The notes under the pieces were generated by a model, which did no database searches, was not told the origin of the DNA, and saw only the letters and a list, made by a program, of their open reading frames with translations. A program made the translations under genes and the position numbers. Positions 33,396 through 45,143 of a DNA stretch of 64,000 bases are shown here, one piece after another; position 1 is the first letter of the stretch, and every line of letters begins with the position of its first letter. Source of the DNA: DASRAU01 sp036005805 (GTDB lineage: Bacteria; Acidobacteriota; Polarisedimenticolia; Gp22-AA2); NCBI GenBank assembly GCA_036005805.1, contig DASYQE010000381.1, positions 25,207 through 89,206 on the forward strand, given 5' to 3'.

Positions 33396-34117
33396 CAGGG
33401 CGCTCCGACCGAGGGCGCCGTCAGGCCGCCCGGTCCCGGTGGCGTCGCGCCGCGCGCCGGCTCGCCGGGAGTCACGAGCCCGCCGCTGACGATGAGCTTC
33501 ACGCCCTCTTCGATCGACATGTCGAGCGGCACCACCTGGGCGTTCGGCACGACCGCGAGCCACCCTGAAGTCGGGTTCGGCGACGTCGGCAGGAAGACCA
33601 GCGACACGTCGCGCAGCGGCGGCTCCCCTTCCCGCGCCATCTGCGTGTCGCTCCGGGTCAGGAAGCCGATGGTGTAGACGCCGGGACGCGGGTACTCGAC
33701 CGCCACCACGCGCCGGAAGGCGGCGTTGGTGCTGCTGAAGGCGTCGATGAGCTGGCGCGCCGAGCCATAGATCCCCTTCACCACCGGCAGCCGCAGCACC
33801 AGGCGCTCGAACCCTTCCACCACCTTGCGGCCGACGAAGTTGCTGGCGAACGCCCCGACGGCGAGGATGAGCCCGATGGTGAGCAGCACGCCGAGGATGG
33901 GCACCACCCAGGCGACGATGACAGGGTCATGCCCGAAGCCCGGCCACGCCACCCTGAGGATGGCGAGCAGCACCGGCGAGGAGACCCCCTCGACGAGGCG
34001 CACGAGCACGGCGAGGAGCCACACGGTGATCATCATCGGCAGCACCAGGATGAGGCCGGTGAAGAACCACTGCCGCAGCCGGGCGAAGCCGCGCGGCCGC
34101 GGTCGATCAGCCGGCAC
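33395..34117 (-). CDS. DUF502 family membrane protein
   Basis: A membrane protein of unknown function. The family is widespread, often near lipid or envelope genes. Two membrane segments are clear (FFTGLILVLPMMITVWLLAV and the VVPILGVLLTIGLILAVGAF region). The conserved family block PVVKGIYGSARQLIDAFSS follows, then a soluble beta-rich part (VVAVEYPRPGVYTIGFLT, FLPTSPNPTSGW). The C-terminus is Gly/Pro-rich. I prefer the GTG at 34115-34117 because GAGGGATC stands 2 bases ahead. A GTG at 34142-34144 would add nine residues and overlap pgsA further. Confidence 0.85.
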   Translation of the reverse strand: MPADRPRPRGFARLRQWFFTGLILVLPMMITVWLLAVLVRLVEGVSSPVLLAILRVAWPGFGHDPVIVAWVVPILGVLLTIGLILAVGAFASNFVGRKVVEGFERLVLRLPVVKGIYGSARQLIDAFSSTNAAFRRVVAVEYPRPGVYTIGFLTRSDTQMAREGEPPLRDVSLVFLPTSPNPTSGWLAVVPNAQVVPLDMSIEEGVKLIVSGGLVTPGEPARGATPPGPGGLTAPSVGAP

Positions 34118-34694
34118 GCGATCCCTCGCGGCCGTCCACGACACCGAGCCGGCGCGAGAACCTCAGGAAGTAGTCGGTCGCCGACAGGACCGCGACCGCG
34201 ACGACCACCCAGATGGCCACGTCGCCCGCCAGGTCCCACTGTCCCAGGTACCGGTTGCCGAACATCAGGAGGACGATCGCCACGATCTGGCTGATCATCT
34301 TGTACTTCCCCCAGACGCTCGCGCCGATCGTCACGCCCTGGGACGAGGCGATCATGCGCAGGCCGTCCACGGCGAACTCCCGCCCGAGAATGATCCAGAC
34401 CATCCACGCCTTGGCGGCTCCGATCTCCACCAGCGACACGAAGGCGGCGGAGGTCAGGAGCTTGTCGGCGATCGGGTCGAGCAGGATGCCGAGGGTCGTC
34501 ACCTGGTTGCGGCGCCGCGCCAGCCAGCCGTCGAGCCAGTCGGTGAGCGAGGCCAGCAGGAACACGCAGACGCCGATGATCTGCCAGGAGACGTTGAGAT
34601 GCTCGAGGGCCGTGGTACGGGTCATCAGGACCACGACCAGGACCGGGGTCAGGAAGATGCGGCCGATGGTGATCCAGGTCGGAAGGTTGATCAT
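34107..34694 (-). CDS. pgsA: CDP-diacylglycerol-glycerol-3-phosphate 3-phosphatidyltransferase
   Basis: Forms phosphatidylglycerophosphate, the committed step to phosphatidylglycerol and cardiolipin. The 195 residues have the CDP-alcohol phosphotransferase signature D-G-x2-A-R-x8-G-x3-D-x3-D in SLTDWLDGWLARRRNQVTTL followed by GILLDPIADKLL. There are about five membrane segments. The ATG at 34692-34694 has CCGAGGG upstream. First gene of the phospholipid block; a TGCTATGTT extended -10-like sequence lies about 75 bases upstream in the divergent gap with the mutase. Confidence 0.95.
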   Translation of the reverse strand: MINLPTWITIGRIFLTPVLVVVLMTRTTALEHLNVSWQIIGVCVFLLASLTDWLDGWLARRRNQVTTLGILLDPIADKLLTSAAFVSLVEIGAAKAWMVWIILGREFAVDGLRMIASSQGVTIGASVWGKYKMISQIVAIVLLMFGNRYLGQWDLAGDVAIWVVVAVAVLSATDYFLRFSRRLGVVDGREGSRAG

Positions 34695-34802
34695 CCCTCG
34701 GCAAATGAGAAGGGCGGCTGCGGCAGGGCGCGTCGCTTCGGTAGAATGCGCCGCCGGATCGCGACGGCGCGGAACATAGCACACGCCCCCGGGGGGATCA
34801 AC

Positions 34803-36227
34803 GTGCCGATTCGTTTCGGAACCGACGGCTGGCGCGGCATCATCGCCGAGGAGTTCACCTTCGACGGCGTGCGCCGCGTGACGCAGGCGGTCGCGGACCT
34901 GATTCACGAGGAAGGCGGGACCGCATCACCGGTCCCGGTGGGCCACGATGTCCGCTTCCTGAGCCGGCCGTTCGCCGAGTGCGCCGCGGCGGTGCTCGAA
35001 GGCAACGGCCTGACGGCGCTCCTGCCCGAGACGGCGACGACGACGCCGATGGTCTCCTGCCAGGTGGTGGCTTCGGCCGCCCCGCTGGGGATCGCCATCA
35101 CCGCCAGCCACAACCCGCCGGAGTGGAACGGCTTCAAGCTCAAGGCGCCCTTCGGCGGCAGCGCGCCGCCCGAGATGACCGAGCGCGTCGAGGCGCTGCT
35201 CGACCGGCGCGCCCCGCGCGTCGGCCGCACGCCCGTGCGCCGGCACCCGTTCCTCCCCTCCTACGTGCCGCGGCTGGTGTCGGTGGTCGATCTGCCGGCG
35301 ATTCGCCGCGCCCCGCTGCGCATCGTCGTGGACAGCATGCACGGGGCCGGCGGCCGCATCCTCGAGGACCTGGCGCGCGGCGGGCGCACGCGGGTGCGCA
35401 CCATCCGGGGGGACGCGGACATCCTGTTCGGCGGGGCCGCGCCGGAGCCGCGTCCGGAGAACCTCGCTCTGCTGCGCCGCACCGTCGTGGCGCAGCGGGC
35501 CCACCTCGGGCTCGCCCTCGACGGGGACGGCGACCGCCTCGGGGTGATCGACGAGCGCGGGCGCGATGTCCCCGCGCTCCAGACCTTCGCGCTGCTGGCC
35601 CTGCACCTGTTGCGCACCAAGGGCTGGCGCGGCGGCATCGCCCGCACCTTCGCGAACACGCTGCTCGCCGAGCGCATCGCGAAGGCGCACGGCGTGGCGT
35701 TCCACGACCTGCCGATCGGCTTCAAGCACATCGCGCGGCTGATGCTCGAGGACGACATCCTCATCGGGGGCGAGGAGAGCGGCGGCATCGGCGTCAAGCG
35801 CTTCCTGCCGGAGCGGGACGGCATCCTCATCGGGCTGCTGATGGCGGAGGTGCTGGCGACCGGCGAGCGGCGCCTGAGCCGCCGCATCGCGGCGATGCAG
35901 GCGGAGTTCGGCGCGTACGAATACCAGCGTGTCGATCTGCACCTGCCGCCCGGGGCGGGGCGGCGCGCCGTCGAGACTCTGCAGGCCGATCCGCCGGTGC
36001 GTCTCGGGGGCTTGAAGGTCGCGGGACGGGACAACCTCGACGGCGCCAAGCTCCTGTTCGGCGACGCCGGCTGGATCCTCTTCCGCGCTTCGGGAACCGA
36101 GCCGGTCCTGCGCGTCTACTGCGAGGCGTCCACGCAAGCGCTCGTCCGGCGGCTGCTGCGCGCCGGAGTCGGACTCGTCCGCCGTCTCTCCGGCGGATCC
36201 GTCACCGGGCGCCGCGCCGACCCCTGA
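34803..36227 (+). CDS. Phosphoglucomutase/phosphomannomutase family protein
   Basis: An alpha-D-phosphohexomutase of 474 residues that moves phosphate between C1 and C6 of a hexose (glucose, mannose or glucosamine). All four site motifs are intact: ITASHNPPEWNG with the phosphoserine Ser102, the magnesium loop DGDGDR at about 240-245, the sugar-specificity loop GGEESGG, and the phosphate loop RASGTEPVLRVY. The GEESGG loop with no Met-Ser bias does not settle between PGM, PMM and GlmM. The start is the GTG at 34803 after GGGGGGATCAAC. It is transcribed alone, divergent from pgsA, and ends 16 bases from the convergent glycosyltransferase gene. Confidence 0.92.
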   Translation: MPIRFGTDGWRGIIAEEFTFDGVRRVTQAVADLIHEEGGTASPVPVGHDVRFLSRPFAECAAAVLEGNGLTALLPETATTTPMVSCQVVASAAPLGIAITASHNPPEWNGFKLKAPFGGSAPPEMTERVEALLDRRAPRVGRTPVRRHPFLPSYVPRLVSVVDLPAIRRAPLRIVVDSMHGAGGRILEDLARGGRTRVRTIRGDADILFGGAAPEPRPENLALLRRTVVAQRAHLGLALDGDGDRLGVIDERGRDVPALQTFALLALHLLRTKGWRGGIARTFANTLLAERIAKAHGVAFHDLPIGFKHIARLMLEDDILIGGEESGGIGVKRFLPERDGILIGLLMAEVLATGERRLSRRIAAMQAEFGAYEYQRVDLHLPPGAGRRAVETLQADPPVRLGGLKVAGRDNLDGAKLLFGDAGWILFRASGTEPVLRVYCEASTQALVRRLLRAGVGLVRRLSGGSVTGRRADP

Positions 36228-36243
36228 CCGGCGCGTCGGCCCT

Positions 36244-38322
36244 TTACTGCGTGCCGCGGGTGCGCGAATAGATTTCCAGCAGCCCGCCGACGGTTGCGAC
36301 GTTCGCCACCACGAACAGCACGAGCAGCAGGATGGCGCCGCCGGCGGCGGCGCGTCGCGCCCACGGACGGTCGCTCAGCAGGCGGGGCACGAACGGCAGC
36401 AGCACCGCCGCGGCGAGCAGGTACAGGATCGGACGCGACTGCCCCACCGCCTCGGGCAAGGCGTAGAGCACCGCCGACACGACGGCGGTGAGCGCGAAGG
36501 GGAAGGTGCGCAGGAGATCCCCGTGTTCCAGCATCTCCTCCAGGTACAGGCCGGCGGCCAGGCACAGGAACGGATACAGCGGCACGCGGTACCAGCCGTA
36601 CACGACGCGGTGATCGGCGGTCAGCGCGAGGAGCGTGGCATAGACGGCGACCGGCAGGACGATCAGCGTCAGCCGCGAGGGGCGGCCCCGCCCTTCGCCG
36701 GCAGGGGAAGGCACACCCTCGTCTTCGCGGCCGCGGAAGGCGGCAATGGCGAACGCCACCCAGAGCCACAGGTAGGTGCCGCCGCCGAACCACTTCACCA
36801 CCGCCTTGCCTCCCAGGAGGTCATGAAACGACTCGGCCGAGACCCACTTCGACGACCCCTGCCCCTGCATGACCCTGAGGAAGATGCCAAAGTCGTAGGC
36901 CGCCGCATAGAACAGGTAGAGGACCAGCCCCGCCGCGGCGATGCCGCAGGCGACGAGCGCGTCGCGCCGGCGCCGCTGCGCCAGAAGCGTCAGCGCCGCC
37001 ACGGCGACGACGGCGACCCCGGTCGCCTTGGTCCAGATGGACAAGGCCCCGATGAGGCCGGCCGCGACGGCTCCGCGCCTCTCCCCTCCCGGCCGACCGG
37101 GCCGCACCGCCAGGAGCGCCCCCATGAAGAACAGCGCCAGGAGACTCTCCGCCTTCACCAGCCTCTGTCCCAGGATCAAGACCGGCGTCGTGGCGTAGAC
37201 GAGCGCCGCCAGCAGGGTCGTCGCTTCCGAAAACCCGTACGCGCGCGCCAGCCGGGAGAGCAGCAGCAGCCCCGCGAGGCTCAGGAGAATAGGCACCAGG
37301 CGCATCACCGGCAGGGTGCACTCGAGGAAGGAGCGCGCCCCGGCGAGCGAGCAGAGGATGCCCACCGGGATCGAGAACAGCGGCGGGTGATCGAAGTACG
37401 GCCGCACCACGATGTAGCGATCGCCGAACCAGCGGAAATCGTGCGCCTGGTCGGGCGGGTAGGCATCCGGGAAGGTGGTCCACGCGGCCGGCTGGAGCTG
37501 GTGCAGGAGGTGCCAGCCTTCCCACGCGTGCTGGTACTCGTCGGCCGTCTCGTGGTGGAACGGCACGAAGGCGTAGTCGTGGAACCGCAGCAGGGCGGCG
37601 AGCAGGACGATCGCCCCGAGGGCGAGACGCGGCCGCTCCGCGATGATGCCCTCGCGCAGGCGGCCGGCGAACGACTGCGGCGCCGTCCGGCCGCGGCGCC
37701 ACAGGACCGCCGCCGCGAAAAGCGCGACACCCAGCAACCCCCAGCCGATCGAGCGGCTGCCGCGCGCCGCCGCATAGGCATCGCTGTCGGGAGCGAGGAA
37801 GCCCTCGGGAATCGGCTGCAGCCGCCGTCCCGGAGGCTGCCAGGACAGGACCAGGCGCGCCTCGCCCGAGTCGAGCCGGTAGTCCACGGCGATCGGATGG
37901 AAGCCCGCCGACAGCGGCCGGTCGGTGGTGGCGTCCGGACGAACCTCGATCGGCGCCCCGTCGATGGAGAGCGCCGCGGATCCCTGCGCGTCCACGGAGA
38001 AGCCGTAAGTCCCCGCCTCCGGGACGGCGAGCACGCCGCGCCAGTGGATGACGTACGGCGGCATCTGCGACGGGAAGCCGAACGCCTGGTAGTTCCAGTG
38101 GAAGATGTAGGCCGCGTCGAGGCGCTGCGGAACCGGGAAATCGAGGCGCGGATCGACGCGGCGGCTCACCTCGACTTCGCGCCCGTCGGCCCCGGCGATG
38201 GCGTAGACGCCCGAGAGTCCCCCGCCGCCGCGCAGCAGCGACCCGGCGAGCAGCAGGATGGCGGCGGCGACGGCGGCCGCCCCCCAGGCGAGCCGCCCGG
38301 GAGCCCGGCTCCTGAGACTCAC
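36244..38322 (-). CDS. Membrane glycosyltransferase (GT39/ArnT-like) with an N-terminal PA14-like domain
   Basis: A 692-residue polytopic protein. After a first membrane helix, residues about 50-175 form an extracytoplasmic beta-rich domain with FHWNYQAFGF, GTYGFSVDAQGSAALSIDG and SGEARLVLSWQPP, the pattern of PA14 carbohydrate-binding domains. A second helix follows. The C-terminal part is a lipid-linked-sugar transferase of the PMT/ArnT type with a first-loop acidic pair (HHETADEYQHAWEG), about ten further membrane segments and HPPLFSIPVG. The donor would be a polyprenyl phosphosugar. GTG start at 38320-38322 overlapping the adenosine deaminase stop. Confidence 0.82.
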   Translation of the reverse strand: MSLRSRAPGRLAWGAAAVAAAILLLAGSLLRGGGGLSGVYAIAGADGREVEVSRRVDPRLDFPVPQRLDAAYIFHWNYQAFGFPSQMPPYVIHWRGVLAVPEAGTYGFSVDAQGSAALSIDGAPIEVRPDATTDRPLSAGFHPIAVDYRLDSGEARLVLSWQPPGRRLQPIPEGFLAPDSDAYAAARGSRSIGWGLLGVALFAAAVLWRRGRTAPQSFAGRLREGIIAERPRLALGAIVLLAALLRFHDYAFVPFHHETADEYQHAWEGWHLLHQLQPAAWTTFPDAYPPDQAHDFRWFGDRYIVVRPYFDHPPLFSIPVGILCSLAGARSFLECTLPVMRLVPILLSLAGLLLLSRLARAYGFSEATTLLAALVYATTPVLILGQRLVKAESLLALFFMGALLAVRPGRPGGERRGAVAAGLIGALSIWTKATGVAVVAVAALTLLAQRRRRDALVACGIAAAGLVLYLFYAAAYDFGIFLRVMQGQGSSKWVSAESFHDLLGGKAVVKWFGGGTYLWLWVAFAIAAFRGREDEGVPSPAGEGRGRPSRLTLIVLPVAVYATLLALTADHRVVYGWYRVPLYPFLCLAAGLYLEEMLEHGDLLRTFPFALTAVVSAVLYALPEAVGQSRPILYLLAAAVLLPFVPRLLSDRPWARRAAAGGAILLLVLFVVANVATVGGLLEIYSRTRGTQ

Positions 38323-39341
38323 GAAGTGTGGCGCTCCGCGGACCGGTCGAACTCGGACAGCAGGATCTTCTTCTCTTCGTCCTTCAGGAAGGTCGCCTCG
38401 ATGGTGTTCCGGCCGGCGCGCAGCACCTCCTCGACGGTGAGGCCGAGCTTCCGATGCAGCGCCTCCCACTCGGCGAGAAGCGTGGTCCCGAACATCGCCG
38501 GGTCGTCGCTCCCCACGGTGACGAAGACGCCGGCCCGGACGAGCGCCGGGATGGGGTGCGCCTCCCAGTCCGCCACGATGCCGGTGGCGATGTTGCTCGT
38601 CGGGCAGCATTCGAGCGGAACGCGCTGGTCCGCCAGCAGGCCGACGAGTGTTGCGTCCTCGACCGCGCGGACGCCGTGCCCGATCCTATCGACTTGGAGG
38701 GTCTCGATCGCCTCCCAGACCGACGCGGGTCCGGAGAACTCCCCGGCGTGGGCCGTGGTCCGCAACCCCAGCCGGCGCGCCTCACGGTAGGCCATGGCGA
38801 AATCCTTCGCCTTCCATGACGATTCGTCGCCGCCGATGCCGACGCCGACGACGCCGCGCGACAGGAACGCCGCGGCGTGCTCGACCAGCGGCTCGAACGC
38901 CGCCGGTCCCCACTGCCGCACGCTGTCGAGGATCCACTGCAGGCGCGGTCCCCCGTTCTTCGCGGCGGCCGCTCCCGCGGCGGTGACCGCGTCGAGGATT
39001 TCTTTCGGCGGGATGCCCCGCCGCACGAAGATCCCCGGCGAGCACATCACCTCCGCGTAGCGCACGCGCTGCGCGCCGAGGCGCTGCGACAAGCCGGTGG
39101 TGGCGAGCGCCAGGTCCTCGGGGTCGGAGATCTCCTCGCACAACGTCGCGAAATGCTTCAGGAACCCGATGAACCCGTCGTGCCGGTAGAGGGCCTCGAG
39201 GCGCCGCCGCTCTCCCTCGCCGGTCGGCTTCCTGCGGCGCGCGCGGATCGCCACGAGCGTGTCGAGGTCGATCGCCCCTTCGAGGTGGAGATGGATCTCC
39301 GCCTTGGGCATCTCCGCGAAGGGGGGAGGAGGCGCGTCCAT
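38319..39341 (-). CDS. add: Adenosine deaminase family protein
   Basis: A TIM-barrel amidohydrolase of 340 residues. Metal and substrate residues are all visible: KAEIHLHLEGAI (His-x-His near the N-terminus), TAHAGEFSGP (His, Glu), ECCPTSNIATG and VGSDDPAMFGTTLLAEW. The family includes adenosine, adenine and aminodeoxyfutalosine deaminases; the sequence does not settle which. I placed the start at the ATG 39339-39341; an upstream ATG at 39371 would add ten residues. A perfect TATAAT box (39349-39354) stands 7 bases before the chosen start, which would make the mRNA leaderless. It is followed by the glycosyltransferase gene with a GTGA overlap. Confidence 0.88.
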   Translation of the reverse strand: MDAPPPPFAEMPKAEIHLHLEGAIDLDTLVAIRARRRKPTGEGERRRLEALYRHDGFIGFLKHFATLCEEISDPEDLALATTGLSQRLGAQRVRYAEVMCSPGIFVRRGIPPKEILDAVTAAGAAAAKNGGPRLQWILDSVRQWGPAAFEPLVEHAAAFLSRGVVGVGIGGDESSWKAKDFAMAYREARRLGLRTTAHAGEFSGPASVWEAIETLQVDRIGHGVRAVEDATLVGLLADQRVPLECCPTSNIATGIVADWEAHPIPALVRAGVFVTVGSDDPAMFGTTLLAEWEALHRKLGLTVEEVLRAGRNTIEATFLKDEEKKILLSEFDRSAERHTS

Positions 39342-39348
39342 GGGGTGG

Positions 39349-39354
39349 ATTATA
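39349..39354 (-). promoter_or_regulatory. Consensus -10 box, 7 bases before the add start codon
   Basis: Minus strand TATAAT, a six-of-six match in a G+C-rich background, with no good -35 element 16-18 bases upstream. Transcription would begin at or next to the A of the ATG at 39341. Confidence 0.45.
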
Positions 39355-39393
39355 GGGGCCCGCCGTTGCACCGGGATCGGTCCCGATCGGGGC

Positions 39394-40052
39394 CTAGTGC
39401 GCGGGCTGCTCGGCGACGGTCTCGGGGGGCGCGTCCGCTTCGGATGTCGGCGGGAGGTACGGATCGCGGCCGGTGCCGAAGCGCTTCATGATCTTGGCGA
39501 CGTAGGTGCGGGTCTCGGCGTACGGCGGAATGCGCTTCAGGTTCAACACCACGTTCTCGCCGGCGTTGTACGCGGCCAGCGCGAGCCGCACATCCCCCTG
39601 GAACAGGTCCAGCAGGTATCTCAGGTAGCCCGCCCCGCCCCGGACGTTGTCGTCCGGGTTCCAGGCGTCGCGCACGCCGAACCGATCGGCGGTCTCGGGC
39701 ATGAGCTGCATCAATCCCTGCGCCCCCTTCACCGAGCGGGCCAGCGGATCGAACGACGACTCGACCGCCGCCACGGCATAGACGAGGTCGGGGTGGATGC
39801 CGTGCTCGTGGGCCGCACGCTCGATGATGTCGCGGTACTGCGCCCCCGAGCCGGGGCGCACCTGGCGACTCTCCGGCTTCAGGACGCGGAGATCCCGGCT
39901 GTCCGGCACGTTGGTGATCACCAGGTTCCCGTCGGCGTCGCGCCGGTAGTAGATCGCATCCCCGGCCGCCACCGGGGCCAGGATCGCCCCGGCCACGGCC
40001 AGCAGAAGACCCGCGGCCGTCGCGCGCCCGGCCAGGGAACCGAAGGAGAGGC

Positions 40053-40056
<4 letters not shown>
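39394..40056 (-). CDS. Lytic transglycosylase (SLT domain)
   Basis: A secreted peptidoglycan-cleaving enzyme of 220 residues. A signal peptide (1 to about 32) is followed by a short DUF4124-like segment (AIYYRRDADGNLVITNVPDS), then the SLT domain. This has catalytic Glu99 in AVAAVESSFDPLARS, KGAQGLMQLMPETADRFGV and LALAAYNAGENVV. The C-terminal tail is acidic and Pro-rich. The ATG at 40054-40056 overlaps the alaS stop by four bases. Confidence 0.94.
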
Positions 40057-42737
<2,681 letters not shown>

Positions 42738-42786
42738 GTCGCGTGGTCCCAGGAACCCGGGGCGCGGAAGGCGCCGCGGGCCGGCC

Positions 42787-42795
42787 AGTATAACA
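42787..42795 (-). promoter_or_regulatory. Extended -10 promoter for alaS
   Basis: Minus strand TGTTATACT: TG-n-TATACT is an extended -10 element, which can work without a -35 box, and none is apparent here. It gives a leader of about 43 bases before the alaS ATG. Confidence 0.5.
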
Positions 42796-42830
42796 AGAGG
42801 CCCGCGGGCATCCCGCGCGTCCGTCCGGAC

Positions 42831-44021
42831 CTATTTCTTCTTCCCGGCGTGGGCGCGCGACATCTCCACCACCGCTGCGCCCGCGCCCCCGCCCGCCTCG
42901 AAGCCCGTGCGCAGCGTGCTCTCCATCTCGCGCTGCGCCATCTCGGCGGTGGACTCGATGCCGGCGAGCTTGAGCTTGAACTCGTCGGGGTTGGTGGCGC
43001 GCCGCAGCGCCTCCTCCATGGTGATGAGGTCCTTCTTGTACAGCTGGTAGATCGACTGGTCGAAGGTCTGCATGCCGTACTGCGAGGTCCCCTGCGCGAT
43101 GGCGTCGTGGATGAGCTTGGTCTTGTCCTTGTTCTCGACGCAGTCGCGGATGAAGTTCGTGGTGCGCATGACCTCGACGGCGGGGACGCGGCCGTTGCCG
43201 TCGGCCTTCGGCATCAGGCGCTGCGAGACGGCGGCCTTGAGCACCGCCGCCAGCTGCAGCCGGATCTGCTTCTGCTGGTGCGGCGGGAAGACCGAGATGA
43301 TGCGGTTGATCGTCTCGGTGGCGTCGAGGGTGTGCAGGGTCGAAAGGACCAGGTGGCCCGTCTCGGCGGCGTTGAGCGCCGTCTCGATGGTCTCGTAGTC
43401 GCGCATCTCGCCGACCAGGATGACGTCGGGGTCCTGGCGCAGGGCGGAGCGCAGCGCCGAGGCGAACGACTTGGTGTCGACCTCGACCTCGCGCTGGTTC
43501 ACCAGGCTCTTCTTGTCGCGGTGCAGGAACTCGATCGGGTCCTCGATGGTCATGATGTGCTCGGTGCGGGTGGTGTTGATGTAGTCGATCATCGCGGCGA
43601 GCGACGTCGACTTTCCCGACCCGGTCGTGCCGGTGACCAGGATCAGCCCGCGCCGCTCGTCGGCGATCGTCTTGAGCACCGGCGGCAGGACCAGCTCCTC
43701 GACCGTGAGGATCTTCGAGGGGATGACGCGCAGGACCAGCCCGACGGTGCCGCGCTGCTGGAAGATGTTGACGCGGAAGCGCCCGAGCCCGGGGACCGAG
43801 TACGCGAGGTCGATTTCGAAGTGATCCTTGAACTTCTGCTTCTGCCGGCCGCTCATGATGCTGAAGGCCATCGCGATGGTGTCCTCCTGCGACAGCCGCG
43901 CCAGCTCGGTCAGCGCCAGGAGGTGACCGCTCACGCGGATCACCGGGTACGAGCCGACCTTGAGATGGAGGTCGGACGCCTTGCGCTCCGTGGCGATCTT
44001 CAGCAGGTCGTTGATGTGCAT
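42831..44021 (-). CDS. pilT: Twitching motility ATPase PilT
   Basis: The hexameric ATPase that drives type IV pilus retraction. The 396-residue product starts with the PAS-like N-terminal domain (ASDLHLKVGSYPVIRV). It has Walker A GTTGSGKST at 131-139, the Asp box MTIEDPIEFLH, Walker B LRQDPDVILVGEMRDYETIE and the His box TGHLVLSTLHTLDA. The retraction-specific AIRNLIRE-type motif is not exact here. The C-terminal tail (about 365-396) is Ala/Gly-rich and basic. No assembly ATPase with intact motifs is in the window; the PilB-like protein at 55368-57008 is degenerate. Confidence 0.95.
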   Translation of the reverse strand: MHINDLLKIATERKASDLHLKVGSYPVIRVSGHLLALTELARLSQEDTIAMAFSIMSGRQKQKFKDHFEIDLAYSVPGLGRFRVNIFQQRGTVGLVLRVIPSKILTVEELVLPPVLKTIADERRGLILVTGTTGSGKSTSLAAMIDYINTTRTEHIMTIEDPIEFLHRDKKSLVNQREVEVDTKSFASALRSALRQDPDVILVGEMRDYETIETALNAAETGHLVLSTLHTLDATETINRIISVFPPHQQKQIRLQLAAVLKAAVSQRLMPKADGNGRVPAVEVMRTTNFIRDCVENKDKTKLIHDAIAQGTSQYGMQTFDQSIYQLYKKDLITMEEALRRATNPDEFKLKLAGIESTAEMAQREMESTLRTGFEAGGGAGAAVVEMSRAHAGKKK

Positions 44022-44072
44022 CGCGTCTCCCCCGGGCGGCGTCGGGACACACGACCGCGCGGTCCAGGGGGG

Positions 44073-44101
44073 AATCTAGGGTCCGCCCCCGGGGGAGTCA
44101 A
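44073..44101 (-). promoter_or_regulatory. Sigma-70-type promoter for pilT
   Basis: Minus strand TTGACT (44096-44101), a 17-base spacer, TAGATT (44073-44078), with a predicted start about 45 bases before the pilT ATG and GGGGGAG as ribosome-binding site. Confidence 0.6.
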
Positions 44102-44140
44102 GAAACGGACTGCGCTGTAAGGAGTTGACCCGGTGCGAGT

Positions 44141-45100
44141 TCAGCCGCGCGCGCGGCCCGTGGCGGTGGTGGCCAGGGCGGGGACGTGCGTCAGCCACCC
44201 GTGGCGATCCGGCTTCTGTCCCTGGATGAGGGCCATGTACTCGGCCTGGATGCGGCCGGTGATCTCGCCCCGGCGCCCGCTGCCGATGGCGTGCCGGTCG
44301 ACGCTGCGGATGGGCGTCACCTCGGTGGCGGTGCCGACGAAAAAGCACTCGTCGGCGATGTAGAGCATCTCGCGCGGCACGCTGCGCTCGACGACCGGAA
44401 TCCCCAGGTCGTTGGCGATGGTGAGGATGCTCGCCCGCGTGATCCCGGGAAGAATCGATGCGGTGAGCGGCGGCGTGTAGAGGGTGCCGCGCTTCACCAC
44501 GAACAGGTTCTCGCCGCTCCCCTCGCTGACGAAACCGTAACTGTCGAGGGCAATCCCCTCGACGTAGCCGTTGGCCAGCGCCTCCATCTTGATGAGCTGC
44601 GAGTTCATGTAGTTCGCGCTCGCCTTCGCCATGGCGGGAAGGGTGTCCGGCGCCTGCCGCCGCCACGAGGAGACCATGGCGTCCACGCCCTTCTCGGTCG
44701 CGTCCTTGCCGAGGTAGGCGCCCCACGGCCAGACCGCCACCGCCACGTCGATGGGGCACGGGAACGGATCGACCCCGAGCGACTCGTAGCCGCGGTACGC
44801 CAGCGGACGGATGTAACACGCCTCCATCTTGTTCACGCGCACGGTCTCGACCACCGCCTGCTCGATCGTCTCGCGGGTGAACGGGATCTCCATGCGGTAG
44901 ATCGCACAGCCGTCGAACAACCGCTCGATGTGCTCCTTGAGCCGGAAGATGGCCGGCCCCTGCGGCGTCTTGTAGGCGCGGATCCCCTCGAAGATGCACG
45001 AGCCGTAGTGGATGACGTGCGAGCAGACGTGCACCGTGGCCTGGTCCCACGGGACCAGCTTGCCGTTCATCCAGACTTTGTCGGTCTTGGCGAAGCCCAT
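44141..45100 (-). CDS. ilvE: Branched-chain amino acid aminotransferase
   Basis: A class IV PLP transaminase that makes or degrades Leu, Ile and Val. The 319 residues have HVIHYGSCIFEGIRAYKTP, the PLP lysine in KASANYMNSQLIKMEA, and the signature GIALDSYGFVSEGSGENLFV followed by PGITRASILTIANDLGIPV. The ATG at 45098-45100 has CGAGGTGAAGAG upstream. A TATACT box (45138-45143) probably drives it as a single gene; pilT behind it has its own promoter. Confidence 0.95.
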   Translation of the reverse strand: MGFAKTDKVWMNGKLVPWDQATVHVCSHVIHYGSCIFEGIRAYKTPQGPAIFRLKEHIERLFDGCAIYRMEIPFTRETIEQAVVETVRVNKMEACYIRPLAYRGYESLGVDPFPCPIDVAVAVWPWGAYLGKDATEKGVDAMVSSWRRQAPDTLPAMAKASANYMNSQLIKMEALANGYVEGIALDSYGFVSEGSGENLFVVKRGTLYTPPLTASILPGITRASILTIANDLGIPVVERSVPREMLYIADECFFVGTATEVTPIRSVDRHAIGSGRRGEITGRIQAEYMALIQGQKPDRHGWLTHVPALATTATGRARG

Positions 45101-45137
45101 CTCTTCACCTCGCGGCGGGGAGGAGCGGTCGACGCGC

Positions 45138-45143
45138 AGTATA
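45138..45143 (-). promoter_or_regulatory. -10 box for ilvE
   Basis: Minus strand TATACT 37 bases before the ilvE ATG. The bases at -35 spacing (GTCCGT) are a poor match, so this is a tentative call. Confidence 0.35.

Noticed and set aside
34742..34747. TAGAAT as -10 box for the phosphohexomutase gene
   Set aside because: No -35 element at a usable spacing and the distance to the GTG is unremarkable; left unlisted as a promoter.
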